From Tubulanus polymorphus (taxonomy: Eukaryota > Nemertea > Palaeonemertea > Tubulaniformes > Tubulanidae): a DNA stretch of 64,000 nucleotides. A program made the position numbers and the translations under genes. Each line of letters opens with the position of its first letter. Positions within the stretch are counted from its first letter, which is position 1. The stretch lies in NCBI RefSeq assembly GCF_964204645.1, contig NC_134031.1, positions 20,953,307 through 21,017,306 on the forward strand. The letters run 5' to 3'. Under the pieces are notes generated by a model. That model was not told the DNA's origin and made no database searches. It saw only the letters and a program-made list of their open reading frames with translations. Positions 53,601 through 64,000 of this stretch are shown piece by piece.

Positions 53601-56600
53601 CTATTCATCTGTCTGGTTTTCAGTACAAGGACTAGGTGAACTTCACAATGTGCAGTTCTATATACAAACACCAGACGACACTTGATCCGTATTTTCATAG
53701 ACTGGAAAAAATCGATATGAATTGAGTAAAATGTGAAATATCTGATAGAACTAAGTGAAATTACGAATCATACGTATCAAAACAGTTGTCATTTTCAGAA
53801 TTTTCTCCACAGGTAGTTTTAACTAGTGCCGGTTCACAAAACATTTTCAGCTGTATATTTCTAGGCCAAATGAGTCATAACGATGTCATCTCCTCTATTC
53901 ATCCCCTTTTATTTATTTTTTCAGATTTTCTAAATTCCTCAATAATAAATTTCATTTTTGGTTTCCAGAAAATAATGAAGCAACGCAGACAAAATCATGA
54001 CATATTTGAAACAAAATCGATCAAAGCATCTTCAAAATTTCTCATTGAAAACTTTGAAAATGTGTGCTGATTTTGCTGAATAACAATGGCCGCCGGTCAG
54101 CCATCTTGATCGTGATGGGGCCAATATTTTGGCAAAAGATGCATCTATGGTAGATACGCACATCAATCAAATAGCACGACCATAAATTGAAAATTTCTGT
54201 CGACAAATGGACGGACAATGGACAAAAACTGTCAAACGCAATAGCCCGCTGGGACAGGTGGGCACAAGACATGTTTTACAGCGCAGAACTTGTGTGAGAA
54301 GATTGGCCTTTTCTCTAGCATAGATGATATACATACCATCCGGGATATTAACTCCATCGAACATTTCAGCACCAGGTGGCGTTGGATCATTTTTATCGTG
54401 GTTGCGTTGATGATGCTGTAAACTCGCCAGTTGAGCGAACGACTTGTTACAATATGGCATTGAACATTTATACGGTTTTTCACCTGAAAATAGATTTTTG
54501 AAAAAAAAATTGAATGCAAAGGAATAGAATCGCAATAAACAATGAAAATACCCAAAATCAGCTTTAAATGAAAATCAAAATGAAATCAAAATCGTCACTG
54601 GTCGACTTTTTTAGTTTTTGATAATTTTTTCTTATGTCGGTTTTGAAGAAACTATCACACCCTATAGCCACACCAGGCAGTTCCCTATAGCCACACCAGG
54701 CAGTTCCCTATAGCCACACCAGGCAGTTCCCTATAGCCACACCAGGCAGTTCCAATCACATGGTAATAGTATAAGCCAATTTCATGTTCGGTCCTCAATG
54801 AAAGTTTCCTTACGGTTTCACAAGCAACAATCACCGACCAACAAATGTAGTGAAACTATCAAATCAAACGATACAGAAACATAAAGGATGAAAATTGATT
54901 CAATTAATCAAGACACATAGAAAAATAGAATAACGTTTTTAAATTGCACATGACACATACACAAACAACTATATAAATATATCTATCTGAAAATATGACT
55001 AAAGGATCCAGAATAAAAGTGTTAGGGGGCAGTTTTGGTTTTGAATGTGAAGGAAATTTGACTAACAACTAAGTTTGGATTTAGGTATGGAGCGCCACTG
55101 TGGTTTACAAACACACACACATATATAATATACAGTTGAAAGTAGTTTGAATCTACGCTACAGAATGGAAATAAAGAAGCGCAAAATATCGACAATAAAA
55201 AAACAAGCACAGCTAAAAAGATGGTTGTTTTTGAATGGAAGGGTGGTTTTTGAATTGAAAAGCCTGCACATACCTGTGTGCAGCCTGGTATGGCGCTGCA
55301 GGTGTGAGAGCTGGATGAAGCCTTTTGGACAGAAGGAGCACTGGTATTTACGTTCCCCTGCAGCAAGAGCAGAGACCAAGAGTACATTTACACATGCCAC
55401 ATTTATTGAAATGATCTACTCTCTAATATCATGTCATTTCGTTCTTTTAATCTCGAATGAATCAATTGTTTTATGGTAGGTTATGGTGGTAAACTAAGGT
55501 GTGTTAGGATATAAATATAAAGTCATGAAAAAATGGCTGCCAACTTGGTCAACTTGATTTTCAAACTTAAATATTCTGCCAACCCCGACTGGAGATATCT
55601 TCATTTGCTCCGGGAGACCCACGTATATGATAAAACTTTCATATATTTTCCGCGAGTATCTTTTTTTGAATACTCGATGAAATCTGGTTTTTATGGGACT
55701 GATTCGATACCGATCCCCGAACAGATATTTTTATCATTCTATTCAAGTATTTCTCTTCAAGCTTGTTTTCCTGAGTTCTAATTAATGTATGTGGAATGCA
55801 GTTTTTACACGTGCCTCTGAAGGTCAGCTTTCACCGTTAAGGAGTATGTAAAAACCAATTATGACTTATGAACTGCGATGTCTCAACGATGAACGAGACA
55901 TCTCACAGTTGGTCGAGAACATACGGGATAATAGAAAAAAGTATGGTTCTTTTAAAAACTGAAATAAGAAAAAAGGGAGCTCAGTAAAAACTTATCAAAA
56001 ACCGAAGTCAATTTTAATAATGAGATTAGTATCGGGATTAGGAGAATGTACTCTTGGTTGACTACTCTTGCGTTTAAATCGATCACTTTGTTTTTCAAAT
56101 TCAAATCAAATAACAAGTCATCAGTAAACAATCCCTCACACACCTTGACACCGGTTTAAACCATGGATTCAAATACATACACATCGCTAAGTTTTACCCA
56201 TTTTAACAAATAGTTGGTAATTGCGAGAAATGCAAAGTATCGCAATTTGAATCCATTTTTCAAGAAAGTTTGTATCCATTTCTAACCCTTACACGGAGAA
56301 GTTCAGATTTTCATCGGCACAAGTCGGGACTGGAGTGAATGAAACAGTTCAGTCCCAGTTGTACTATTCCCCGCTTAATCTGATTCCGGTTCGACAGTTG
56401 TGAGTTAGATTTAAGTCTCTGAATTGAAATGAGTTAATTTTCTATTCGTTAACTCGGAGTCTGATCTGAATTCATAACCGTAGAACTGGGTCCTGATCTG
56501 TTTGTACTTATGCAGCAAGAATGACCATTTCATTTGCATATTTATCAATTTGAATGTAATATGTACATAATGATTAAAGTAACAATTTAAGTAGATGGCT

Positions 56601-57588
56601 TGGTGTCATGTTGCCAATGATACATGATATGTTAATTTTTGATTGCCAGTTAATTGACGCATATGATTTTAATTTCAAAATAAAATAGAATTTCAAATCT
56701 GGTGTAAATATCTCTGAATATAATACAACTATAGTTTTATAATCGTTAATTAGAAAAATGATCAGGGGAGGGTAGGCAGGGTTCTGCGTAAATAGGAGTA
56801 ATCCTTGTACAACTGGGAGATGACGTCAGTATCGTAGACTTGGTCGATGAATAAAACAGTAGCGGTTAGAAATAAATTCACACTCGTGGTTTTGTTTGTC
56901 ACCATCACCTACCAACATTTAAATCATATAAACATGTATTAAAAATAACTTGAATGAGTATTGCCAGAATTAGACCTTTTTGGATCATTCCATACAGTTT
57001 TACGAAGGGTTCAACTCGCGATAAGTGGTTCTTAAAACACAAATAAAACACTTCCTCCGATAAGCCTGATTGGTATTTCCAAATTCAAATTCAAATTTCA
57101 ACACGGTTTCATACGAAGACTGTTTTGGAAACATCCCCGAGATTCAGTACTCATTCAAGTAAAGATCATCTTATCAGAACAGCACAAACACTGCCCCCTA
57201 GTGGAGTATCCATACCCCTAATTCTTGATGGTGCTTACAAACCTATATATGTAGACAGGCATCGGTTATTAACTATGCACCATCCTCAACATAATTGTTT
57301 TTATCAAGTTCAGCCGATGATGTCATAGATACAAATCTGCCCCCTGGTGGCGCAGTTAGACATACCTGTATGGATACGAGTGTGTTGTTGAAGATGAGAT
57401 ATCTGTTTGAAGGCTTTCTCGCAGTATTTGCACTGATATTTCCGGATGCCTGTATGCACGAGCGAATGCTGATGCAGCTGCGATGGACTCGCAAATGATT
57501 TATAGCAATTAGGACACGGATGAGCCTTATCTTGGATGCCGTGTGTTTCTTTTCCGTGGTTGAAAACGTCGGATTTGTTTTCAAATTT
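50613..57588 (-). CDS. C2H2 zinc-finger transcription factor, ZNF362/ZNF384/LIN-29 type (C-terminal 503 aa)
   Basis: Visible exons on the minus strand: 57588-57366, 55357-55274, 54483-54337, 52540-52356, 51485-50613; 1512 nt including the stop. Six C2H2 fingers follow a Lys/His-rich lead: HPCPNCYKSF, YQCKYCEKAF, YQCSFCPKGF, YKCSMPYCNKSF, YKCNIPDCNKAF and FYCTVCQRGF. Fingers 4 and 5 have the C-x4-C spacing and FAQLSNLQ core of the ZNF362/384, rotund/squeeze and LIN-29 group. The second His of the last finger is supplied by the final exon (HISR then LH), which confirms that splice. The tail is Ser/Thr/Pro-rich, then a Met-Arg-Asp repeat, then Pro/Ser/Gln-rich. The first visible exon starts in phase 0 after an acceptor, so N-terminal exons lie further up (57.6-64 kb or beyond the window). 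Confidence 0.88.
50988..51272 (-). repeat. Coding Met-Arg-Asp/Glu pentapeptide repeat in the zinc-finger protein tail
   Basis: About 95 codons dominated by units such as MREAS, MRDMN, MRDMS and MREAN. At DNA level this is a degenerate 15-base repeat (plus strand CATATCTCTCATATT-like words). The peptide is likely a long charged helix. The repeat is in frame and flanked by ordinary low-complexity tail sequence, so it is real coding DNA. Confidence 0.85.
52079..52178. mobile_element. 100-bp MITE-like element in a zinc-finger gene intron
   Basis: GGCTCGTTCCACAAA at 52079 and TTTGTGAAAGAAGCC at 52164-52178 form an imperfect 15-base terminal inverted repeat around an AT-rich core with TTAATTAAAGCTTAA. 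Not coding. Confidence 0.5.
52356..52540 (-). CDS. Zinc-finger exon with finger 5 and most of finger 6
   Basis: A 185-base exon starting in phase 1 and ending in phase 0 at AGG followed by GTAAGC. It encodes GEKPYKCNIPDCNKAFAQLS and the last finger up to its first His. It starts with the same 19 bases as the cassette exon at 54483. Confidence 0.88.
52613..52825. repeat. 30-bp minisatellite, 7 copies
   Basis: Units of the type GTAAAAACATGGCAACATTT then TCAACCCGGT repeat every 30 bases from 52621; the last is degenerate. Early units alternate CATTT and CAGTT, giving a 60-base higher-order pattern. It lies within 75 bases of the acceptor of exon 52540-52356. Because 30 is a multiple of three, it produces long false open frames on both strands. 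Confidence 0.95.
53140..53223. repeat. 16-bp minisatellite, 5 copies
   Basis: ACTGGGTGGCAGTATG is repeated five times without change from 53140 to 53219. It is intronic in the zinc-finger gene. Confidence 0.93.
54337..54483 (-). CDS. Cassette zinc-finger exon (finger 4)
   Basis: A 147-base exon, phase 1 at both ends, with CAG acceptor and GTATGT donor. It encodes GEKPYKCSMPYCNKSFAQL and a 25-residue linker ending NIPDG. It can be skipped without a frame change. Its first 20 codons closely match those of exon 52540-52356, which marks a tandem exon duplication. Confidence 0.85.
54660..54753. repeat. 23-bp minisatellite, 4 copies
   Basis: Units of CCCTATAGCCACACCAGGCA plus GTT start at 54660, 54683, 54706 and 54729. 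It lies about 180 bases upstream (in gene orientation) of the cassette exon 54483-54337. Confidence 0.93.
55274..55357 (-). CDS. 84-base exon encoding a single zinc finger (finger 3)
   Basis: Phase 1 at both ends, exactly 28 codons, one complete C-x2-C-x12-H-x3-H finger of sequence type YQCSFCPKGFIQLSHLQRH. It joins to HTG on the left and GEKPYKC on the right. Skipping it would remove one finger and keep the frame. Confidence 0.87.
56386..56490. mobile_element. MITE copy 2, relative of 20340-20445
   Basis: It starts CCGGTTCGACAGTTGTGAGT and ends with the near reverse complement ATAACCGTAGAACTGGG, with an inner TAACTCGGAGT as in copy 1. It is more diverged than copy 1. It is intronic in the zinc-finger gene. 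Confidence 0.6.
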
Positions 57589-59161
57589 CTGTAAATATTG
57601 AAAAAACGCTCATGAATGAACACAACAGCATTTGAATTAGGTATTATCAAACACTTTTTTAGAAATGTTTTATGTCGGTGGTAAAAGCCTTTTCCCAAAA
57701 AATAAAATAGGCAACTGAAACAACCAGCTTCAGTCTGCACCAGACATCAAATTCACATTTAGAGAAACTGGTTACAAATGGTGTCGATATAAAACTCAAG
57801 TCATGCGAATTAATTGAACTCTGTATTTCTAAATTCTTTATGGCTTCTTTTGCCTTGATATTATTCAGCTTCAACATTCGAAATATTGCTTCACTTCTGA
57901 ACGCCTCTTTCTATATCTGAGTATATCTGAATATTTATAGACGTCAACGATTGAATTTGGGATGAAATCAACTTTACGCTTTTAGCACCTAGCGTATTAC
58001 TGTCGCCTGGTTACAAAGTGTATTCCAATTACAAACACGTGAAACATCTTCAAATGAAAACGATGTTAGAATTTCCAGATAATCGTTAGAAATCCGAGTA
58101 GATCAAAAGATTCCACGTGTTTGTATTAATTACATTAATCAATAATGAGAAGCAAATGAAAAACTGGCCCACATTATACTTGGTTACATGTCCAAAGTAT
58201 CTATGTGCTTACAGGGCTATAGATTCTGTGTTAACCCCGATTGAGGCTCAAATTTGTTGGCCAGTTGTATAATGCAGGTATAATCCCAGTTGTACAAAGA
58301 TTTCCCCAGTTGTAGATTTCTCTAAACACCTCAAATGATAAAATAGGTAAATGTGATAATAATGCGACACCAGAATTATACAGGAATTGTTGTTACAGTG
58401 GACAGTGAATAGATACGCCTAGTGCAAAAAGCATGAAACAAAATCAACGGAAATGTTTTTCTGGTTTGTTTCGTGATGAGCGTGTGTGTGAGTTGCTCCA
58501 GAAACCTTGCTTCTCTCGCTAGAATTGCTGGTATCACAGAAATGTTTCAGTACGTTTCTTGTTTTGAAATACGTGACTGCTGCGAACTAAATGCTAAAAC
58601 AAACACAAACTATGTTTCTCGTTCGCAGAAGTGTTTCTTTCAGCGGTTCAATAAATATGAAGGACTTTAACATAGGTCTAGTCAACTAGTCTAGTCATTA
58701 GATCCAGCATTTTGTACAACTGAGAAATGGACCACTTGGACCTTAAACATAGGAGCTAAAATTTGTTGAACTGGTTACTGGCAGCACAACTATCATAGAG
58801 AGCTCATACTGGAGTTGAGGCATTTGATGCTCATTAGATTTGATTTTTGCTGATTAACGAATTATTTCAATGAGAACACTGAATAAGCAGATATCATTAT
58901 AACTATTTGATCAGAATTTAAGCCGGGATCATTGATAGAAGTGGTCAGAATTATCAAAGAAATATCAGCTCATTTTCTCTGCAACTTTAATGCCTTTAAT
59001 TTCAATATTTCTTCGAAATGGTTCAGAAATCTAGGAGCGAGATTTTCTTGATAATAATCGAGATTTAAAAATGAATAAAAAGTCGCTTAGCAACAGAAAC
59101 AGACGGGCGAAATACAGTTGAAGATTTCACTAATCTTTCTAGAATTTTCACCCACACTATC

Positions 59162-59294
59162 CCGCTTAATTCGGATCGTTCGTGACCTATGAATTTATTT
59201 AGGTTTTATGAGAAATCCAGAATATGAATTTAAGTATAAAAGGTCATATCCCGATTACAACGAAATCTGGATTAAGCCGATCCGAATTAAGCGG
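59162..59294. mobile_element. 133-bp inverted-repeat element (MITE-like)
   Basis: CCGCTTAATTCGGATC at 59162-59177 is repeated as its exact reverse complement at 59279-59294. The CGCTTAATTCGGAT word resembles the inner end of pogo/Tigger-type TIRs, like the element at 30462. The element may extend about 10 bases further on each side. Confidence 0.6.
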
Positions 59295-60041
59295 TTTGAT
59301 TCAACGTGCATCGGGACGATGAAAGGTTTTAGGATAGATCATCATATATCATTTCAGTTTTCACAGAGAGGCTGTAATGACAGTCGCATGCACAAAGCGT
59401 TTTTCTAAATCATGCAGAGTTAGTACGATATCTTATACTCGAGGAAGCAATTTACAGTTGTCCATCATTTATTATATTTTCATCCGAAATTGATTGAAAT
59501 ATGATAAGATGATATAAAAAAGCGTGACACTGAAGAGCATATACCCTACACACCGGAATGAAGGTAATTTCGTGCGCCGACACTGCTAGATAAAGTGACA
59601 CCGTTCAGCGTTGTTTTTTTTCTTCTCATTTCTATTTAATTCATTTTTTTTTCATATCGAAATATCAATTATAAACAGATGAAATAAGAATGTGCGCTTA
59701 TCATTCGATGAAAACTAAGGCCTCATAAATATAATATCGATTGATTTCACAAAATTGAACGATCAACGCTCGAAATGGATCAACATTCATTTATGAGACC
59801 TTCGAAAAAGACATAAAACCCGATATGACATGTATTTGAAAATTGAATCTAGAAATCATCGATTATGACTCATACCGATTCCCCTGCGAACAAAATATAT
59901 AGATTTGATATGATATAAAATACGAATTAAGATACGATAATTTGATATATACTGATCATATATGAGTATAAATATATTTGTTCTATAGATAATGCGACTG
60001 TGTATCATGTCTACGGTTTCATATACTGTGGAAGCTCTTAC

Positions 60042-60113
60042 AGATTTTGTGTCTTTCTTGTGATGTTCCCGTCCTTTATGCTTCCAATGCGGGCACTCGG
60101 AATAGGGGACAGT
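60042..60113 (-). CDS. Candidate upstream exon of the zinc-finger gene (weak)
   Basis: On the minus strand TTTCGTCGTAG (acceptor) and GTAAGA (donor) flank 72 bases open in phase 0, the phase needed to join the exon at 57588. The 24 residues include ECPHWKHKGREHHKK, charged like the start of the next exon. No homology is recognised. It may be chance. Confidence 0.25.
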
Positions 60114-63100
60114 CTACGACGAAAGGGTGAGCGAAAAAATATCAAGAATTTTTACCAGCAGCGTCAGTTCACTCAAAGAAACTGCGCATAGTTAAAAACA
60201 ACAACAAAACCAAAAAAAACAAAAAACGTAAATTTTCTGGGTTCGATACGAAAAAGCGAAACAAATATATAATTCTTTTTAATAGAGAAAATGTGCTTTT
60301 TTTGAGGATCGAATGAAAATTAGGTTCAGACCCAGTTGCCCCTAATCATCCTAACACCGAATCCACCTGGAGCAACCTTTTGATGCTTGTCTCTGGATAA
60401 ATTAGCTTTGCAGCTTGCTTTATTGGATACATGATTGAAAACTAAAAACTGGCTTCATGCGATCATTTAGAAGATAATCACCAGATCAGATCAATAACAT
60501 TTTCAGTATCGTCAGTTTGACTGCGTACTTGCTACTTGTAGTAGCGTATGAATGACTAAGTCCAAGGTCTCGAAGATTCTTAGATTAAATAATAATGTGG
60601 CCAAATCACAACCAGTGACAATCATAAACATGTTGAGCATGATAATAAATTAGTAAACCTAATGTGACATAAAATATCCAAATTCTCATGGATTCCCGAT
60701 TACAGCTATCATAAAACTACAGAACGTTTGTCCAACACTAGCAGACGCAGGGGTAGCCACCACCATAACAAACGTGCAAATATATGAATATTCATAGGAC
60801 ATTAGAGCTGTTATAGCCAATGAGCTATGAGGATGTTTAATAAGCAAACCCACAGTTGATGAGCTAACACCATTCATTTTACTCGATTAAACTCCATCAT
60901 CAGAGAAAAAAACGAAACCATAATATCAAAACTGTCAGGAAACAAAATGGTTAAATCATCAACCGTGGATTTCACTGTGAATATAATGAGATTAATATCG
61001 GTATCTAGAAGTCAGACGCTTGTCCTGAGGTTTTATGAAAAACCATCAATTTGTATATGAATAAAAATGTATCAGTCTGTACCGTATTAGGTACCTTTAT
61101 ATAATATATTAATCTAAAACATTTATCAATTTCTTCAAATAAATGTGCATTTCAGACATTGATCATATTGTTTAATAAGGCATGTATACTAGCCACTATT
61201 ATCACCTGGATCAGGGTTTTAGCTCAACTCGGTTTTTTCATATTCATTATGATAAAACTTATTTCTGGGTTAAGTTGATTTATTTACCAACAATTTGAAT
61301 ATACATATGAAATTTTACATGATATACTTTTGTAATTTTTTAATGAAACCACAGATACGAGTTGTTCAGTCTCATGACTCATTATAACAGGCGTATTACC
61401 GGGTCGGTAATATTCTCAAATTCTAACATCACTATTGCGGTTATCTAGTCATCATTGCGGCTAATGATATTCTAAAACTTTTTTCTATGCAACCGCGATC
61501 TTAGTATTTCACATTAAGTGTTGTACAAGGTATAGATTTCGTCGACTAATGAAAAAAAAAATCCTGGTGTATCTTAACATATCGCGTGTCATCGCGTGAC
61601 ATCGGAGATGGTTTGCTAAGAAAGTTTTTCGGATATGCGAGACGACGCGACCCGACGCCCCAAACTTTCCCCACAAGAGAATGTAAAAAATACAAAGCAC
61701 GACCGACTACTGGACGGATTAAAGGCGTCTTTTTGATGAATTTTTTTTTTCATTTTCGAGCCGAATCTCGTAATTGGAAGCTCTCGAGAGTAACGTTATA
61801 CATCGAGATATGATAAAACGTTGCGGCGATATTTTTTTCCACTAGCTCTGAATATTTGATATATCTTGAGATTAAACAATTGATAAAAAATTTCTAACGT
61901 CCTAAAGCGAAGGGGGGGATTATGTATATACGGTGATGTCAAATGATACGTTCATATCAATTGCCCGGTATTCACAAACTTTTTACACGTATTCAGAAAC
62001 ACTTGGTCACTGGAGCATTTTTCGTATTGACAGCGGGTGGATCGGAATGACGTGCTTGTCGTATCTCGGATGGAAAACAACAATTGGTTCGTTAGTTCGG
62101 TCAAGTGACAGGGGACTGAACACAACTTCAGCAGCGAATATTAACCAACTAAAGATGGAAGAAAAAAACCGATTTTTAAAAGCACAGAACAACGTCAAAC
62201 TTCTCGATTCAGTGGCTGTGAATTTAGCTTCGGTATTTCTATATATCATGTAAACTTTATCAAATGATAGATTTCATAAAATATGTAAAGTGCTCTAATA
62301 CCCAGTAGTTGAGAGCGGTTTATAGATAAGTATCATGTTTTTTCTGTGATCTCCCTAGCGAGGATGTGGGATCTCAGGGAAAACCAAATATGGAAAATAA
62401 TACGAGAGAGTCTGAAGTTTAGATCTACTTTGTTTAAATCATGTACATGTACCAACTGAACCGCTGTATAGAGCCAGGCTCGGATCAACTCACTTACAAT
62501 GGAATTCACTGATCGCTATTTGTTGTGCGACTGACCGCGAGGGCTCACATCAATACCAATTCCTGGTGTCATCAAGAATAGATCGTGATCCACGCCGTAA
62601 AAATATACAACATTTCTAATTCCAATGAATAACAATCTCATTGGCAACAAATAGTTTGAGTTAGAAAAATAATTCGATGAAATGACATGATTCTCATTGA
62701 TTCATCATCACTAAGTATAAATGGTGGAATGTGAATTAACTGTGGTTGTATTTTGTTCAGTTTAGAATTGTCCATTCAAATAATAATACTATTAATTATC
62801 ATAACTCAAAGATGACCAGTTCTATTAATATCGATCTACCCTCAATATTGACTCCTGAATGAAAATATCATCATTTATTTGGAAATATTTATTTCACCAG
62901 TTTCAACCACAGCGTCTAAAAAGTAGTGCGCTCATGTCTGAACCAAATTACACAGTTTTAAGATTTTCCTAAAAAGACTCTTCTATGATCCGTATACTCA
63001 GTATTTCCGGAACTCAGATATCATCTATAATCTCTGAATACTAGTTATAGAATACTAGTTCTATACGTTTATTGTACGCAGAATTATATCATTTCATATC

Positions 63101-63196
63101 TGGAGACAGCTTGAAGACACTTCGTAACACACGGTCAGTTTTTACTCGCTGAAAAACAAATATAATCACGGCAGTACACTGGTAACACCCTTCTCA

Positions 63197-63199
<3 letters not shown>

Positions 63200-63273
<74 letters not shown>
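63200..63273. repeat. (TA)n microsatellite, about 74 bp
   Basis: A pure TA dinucleotide run. The length is likely polymorphic, or imprecise in assembly. Confidence 0.95.
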
Positions 63274-63275
<2 letters not shown>

Positions 63276-64000
63276 TGATGGAATCATTCATAAATGATCA
63301 CATTATCCGGTTTACTATTACATCACGACGTTAAAACACAATGATTAAATGGATTCAACATTCGACGTTAGAAGGAAAAGAGACGTTCGTCGTTCGTCGT
63401 TGTGCTGAGTGTTCGCTTCATGATCGGAACTGACAAAGCACTCACGAAATCAGTTAAAGAATCGCGCGTAGCATTAATAGTTAAACAGACAGACAGCTTC
63501 GCTGAAACAACAACAGCAACGACGCGGAATAGTGCCATATTATATAAACTCGACTTCAATGTGAAACAAGTCACTTACGGCAAACATGGGTGAAAACTCA
63601 CCGGCTTAACAGTGAGCCGCGGAGGAGAATAAAACGTAAATAGCCGCAAGGCAACTTCCCCCCTCCTCCCCTCCGGTCGATTTTGTCAAGGCTATTGCCA
63701 TAACCTATAAACCTATCAGAAGAGATCGCATTCGAAATGAGATTAACTTCGCGTAAATGTAGTTCAGTAAATAGCATCAGCTCAGTAGCGCCACCTAACA
63801 ATCATAGGTAAAAGCATTCATTCCGTACTAATTTTTCTATCGAGTTTCATAAATGATTTTTGTTAAACATTCAACGTTTTAGTGCGGAAAGTTGAGACTT
63901 GTTGTAAACGAGAAACTAAGTTACCGCGATCAGCGATCTTAGTCAACGTTAGATAATCGTGTTATAAGTTACCGTTAAAGACATTGTTTACTAGACGACC

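Larger units (their letters stand above)
57589..64000. other. Probable 5' intron and upstream region of the zinc-finger gene
   Basis: About 6.4 kb with no convincing exon except one weak candidate near 60.1 kb. Somewhat GC-richer patches at 61.58-61.72 and 63.36-63.70 kb could be promoter or first-exon regions. Short open frames there have no recognisable domain. I cannot place the start codon of the gene. Confidence 0.4.

Noticed and set aside
61933-62253. 106-codon plus-strand frame and its 80-codon antisense partner
   Set aside because: No recognisable domain on either strand, no adjacent exons, and both frames overlap the same DNA.
63368-63574. Minus-strand 68-codon frame with a signal-like hydrophobic start, as first exon of the zinc-finger gene
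   Set aside because: No donor that joins it in phase to the finger exons was evident, and a secretory signal would not fit a nuclear factor.

Overview
The window is animal nuclear DNA. It is AT-rich, its genes are split by GT-AG introns of mostly a few hundred bases, it carries many short inverted-repeat (MITE-like) elements and minisatellites, and it encodes metazoan protein families. A BMP5-8 ligand, an invertebrate-type CENP-F and a CNTD1 ortholog point to a bilaterian. A marine lophotrochozoan such as a mollusc is my best guess, but an ambulacrarian cannot be excluded from sequence alone. Exon models were built by joining open frames at consensus splice sites. Every model closes in frame from exon to exon.

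Layout, left to right. (1) About 563-17400, minus strand: a complete CENP-F (kinetochore/nuclear matrix coiled-coil protein) of 19 coding exons, about 3759 aa, including one 7647-base exon. It has a non-coding 5' exon, and a 546-base fold-back inverted repeat sits in its 5'UTR intron. (2) 18131-20892, plus strand: ACOT7-type double-hotdog acyl-CoA thioesterase, 6 exons, 407 aa, head-to-head with CENPF across a short spacer with a palindromic NRF-1-like site. (3) 21929-22308: five apparently identical 76-base tandem repeats between two convergent genes. (4) 23035-26145, minus: BMP5/6/7/8-type ligand, 6 exons, 416 aa. (5) 26.2-33.0 kb: gene-poor, with MITE- and SINE-like fragments. (6) 33501-35134, minus: a 388-aa type II membrane protein resembling the DUF1647 glycosyltransferase-like family. 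(7) 36300-39345, plus: CNTD1, a meiotic cyclin-like protein, 7 exons, 339 aa, bracketed by two clusters of the same 32/33-base minisatellite. (8) 40.1-50.6 kb: no convincing gene; possibly a very long 3'UTR plus intergenic DNA. (9) 50613-57588, minus: C-terminal 503 aa of a C2H2 zinc-finger protein of the ZNF362/ZNF384/LIN-29 type, with duplicated zinc-finger exons, a repetitive Met-Arg-Asp tail and three minisatellites around a cassette exon. (10) 57.6-64.0 kb: probably 5' introns or upstream DNA of that gene, with one weak candidate exon.

The genes do not form a pathway. CENPF and CNTD1 act in chromosome segregation and meiosis, ACOT7 in acyl-CoA metabolism, and BMP and the zinc-finger gene in development. 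The items most worth a second look are the possible CaaX tail of this CENP-F, the transcribed fold-back repeat in its first intron, and the duplicated cassette zinc-finger exons.
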